DNA from: Plazaster borealis
Taxonomy: Eukaryota; Echinodermata; Asteroidea; Forcipulatida; Labidiasteridae
Length of the DNA: 64,000 nt
Reading direction: 5' to 3'
Assembly: GCA_021014325.1 (NCBI GenBank)
Contig: CM037461.1
Span: 1,265,501-1,329,500, forward strand
Each line of letters begins with the position of its first letter. Positions within the stretch are counted from its first letter, which is position 1. The position numbers and the translations under genes were made by a program. Below, one piece after another: positions 62,930 through 64,000 of this stretch. The notes under the pieces were generated by a model. That model worked only from the letters and a program-made list of their open reading frames with translations. It was not told the origin of the DNA and did not search any database.

Positions 62930-63880
62930 CATAGAGATGTATACAACTGCTGCTACTAGTGGTATACCTACAAATATACACTCTATGATTCAAGATAAGG
63001 TAAAACATCTGTAATGTTGTATACAACTGCTGCTACTAGTGGTATACCTACAAATATACTCTCTATGATTCAAGATAAGGTAAAACATCTGTAATGTTGT
63101 ATACAACTGCTACTAGGGGTATACCTACAAATATACTCTCTGTGATTCAAGATAAGGTAAAACATCTGTAATGTTGTATACAACTGCTACTAGGGGTATA
63201 CCTACAAATATACACTCTATGATTCAAGATAAGGTAAAACATCTGTAATGCTGTATACAACTGCTACATGGTATACCTACAAATATACACTCTATGATTC
63301 AAGATAAGGTAAAACATCTGTAATGTTGTATACAACTGCTACATGGTATACCTACAAATATACTCTCTATGATTCAAGATAAGGTAAAACATCCAGAATG
63401 TTGTATACAACTGCTACTAGTGGTATACCTACAAATAAACTCTCTATGATTCAAGATAAGGTAAAGCATCCATAGAGATGTATACAACTGCTACTAGTGG
63501 TTGACCTACAAATATACTCTCTATGATTCAAGATAAGGTAAAACATCTGTAATGTTGTATACAACCGCTACTAGTGGTATACCTACAAATATATTCTCTA
63601 TGATTCAAGATAAGGTAAAACATCCATAATTATGTATACAACTGCTACTAGTGGTATACCTTTAAATATACTCTATATGAGTCAAGATAAGGTGAAGCAT
63701 CCATAATGATGTATACAACTGCTAGTGGTATACCTACACATACTGCACTCTATGAGTCAACAAAATGTACTTCGCATCCGTAATATTTTTTAAATTTTCT
63801 ACAACTGATACTACTTGTATACATACACTCAACGATTCAAGATAAGGTATTTAGCATCCATAATGTTGTGTACAACTGCG
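62930..63880. repeat. About 80-bp tandem array, about 11-12 copies
   Basis: gtatacaactgctactagtgg, tatacctacaaatatac, tctatgattcaagataagg and taaaacatc repeat every 77-80 bp. The first two units carry an extra gct; the last units (after about 63,740) are decayed. Confidence 0.95.
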
Positions 63881-63884
63881 ACTA

Positions 63885-64000
63885 CATGTACTTATGTAGG
63901 TTTTGAGGCATTGCATAGTGGGGTATCAATGTCTTTGTGGCTTGCGGTAACACCATGTGTATGTCTACTTTGCTGTGTAGATTTTTGTTCTTTGATAACT
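63885..64000 (-). repeat. Retroelement tail fragment, inverted, cut by the window end
   Basis: On the minus strand it reads agttatcaaagaacaaaaat, then the gttaccgcaag and tgatacc / atgcaatgcctcaaaacct words of 42,340-42,435. Confidence 0.6.

Overview
The window is animal nuclear DNA. It has GT/AG spliced exons, tRNA-derived SINEs with AAT-microsatellite tails, short inverted-repeat transposons, and an interstitial vertebrate-type TTAGGG tract. With a clear SHOC2 orthologue and this repeat style, it fits an invertebrate deuterostome, most likely an echinoderm (sea-star-like). The species assignment is inference.

Two genes can be supported, both on the + strand. Gene 1 (about 5.1-22.05 kb) is a three-exon gene for a small secreted protein of about 330 residues. 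Exon 1 (5384-5447) encodes a signal peptide, exon 2 (19312-19524) a Cys-rich N-terminal module, and exon 3 (21263-21978) a laminin-G/ConA-like jelly roll. All junctions are phase 1. A TATA box and three tandem TACGTA-bearing repeats precede the first exon. Gene 2 (34.2 to past 61 kb) is SHOC2, the leucine-rich-repeat scaffold of the MRAS-SHOC2-PP1C phosphatase. I could place 16 coding exons that join in frame to 541 codons plus a stop, including a 30-nt microexon. The 5' end of the transcript and the polyadenylation site are not resolved. A third candidate is a lone signal-peptide-like exon at 737-804, which recurs in frameshifted form at about 26.69 and 27.58 kb.

Layout: 0-5 kb holds a paralogous segment and nested transposons. 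5.1-22 kb is gene 1, with introns carrying a 117-bp satellite, clusters of TTAA-flanked MITEs, a 1.86-kb TTAA element inside a SINE, and a foldback element with a telomeric core. 22-34 kb is intergenic and repeat-rich, including an exact-looking 884-bp tandem duplication. 34-61 kb is SHOC2, whose introns hold three large tandem arrays: about 4.3 kb of almost G-free pyrimidine minisatellite (in about 5 kb of C-rich DNA), an 80-bp array copied from the end of a SHOC2 exon with its splice donor, and a 2.4-kb array of 50-bp units. 61-64 kb is the 3' flank, with two more arrays of about 80 bp.

The two genes have no evident functional link. The most unusual features are the exon-derived splice-donor array in SHOC2, the G-depleted intron that leaves the SHOC2 frame open for more than 1,100 codons, a matched long/short pair of TIR elements with exact 9-bp target duplications, and a telomere-repeat-cored foldback.
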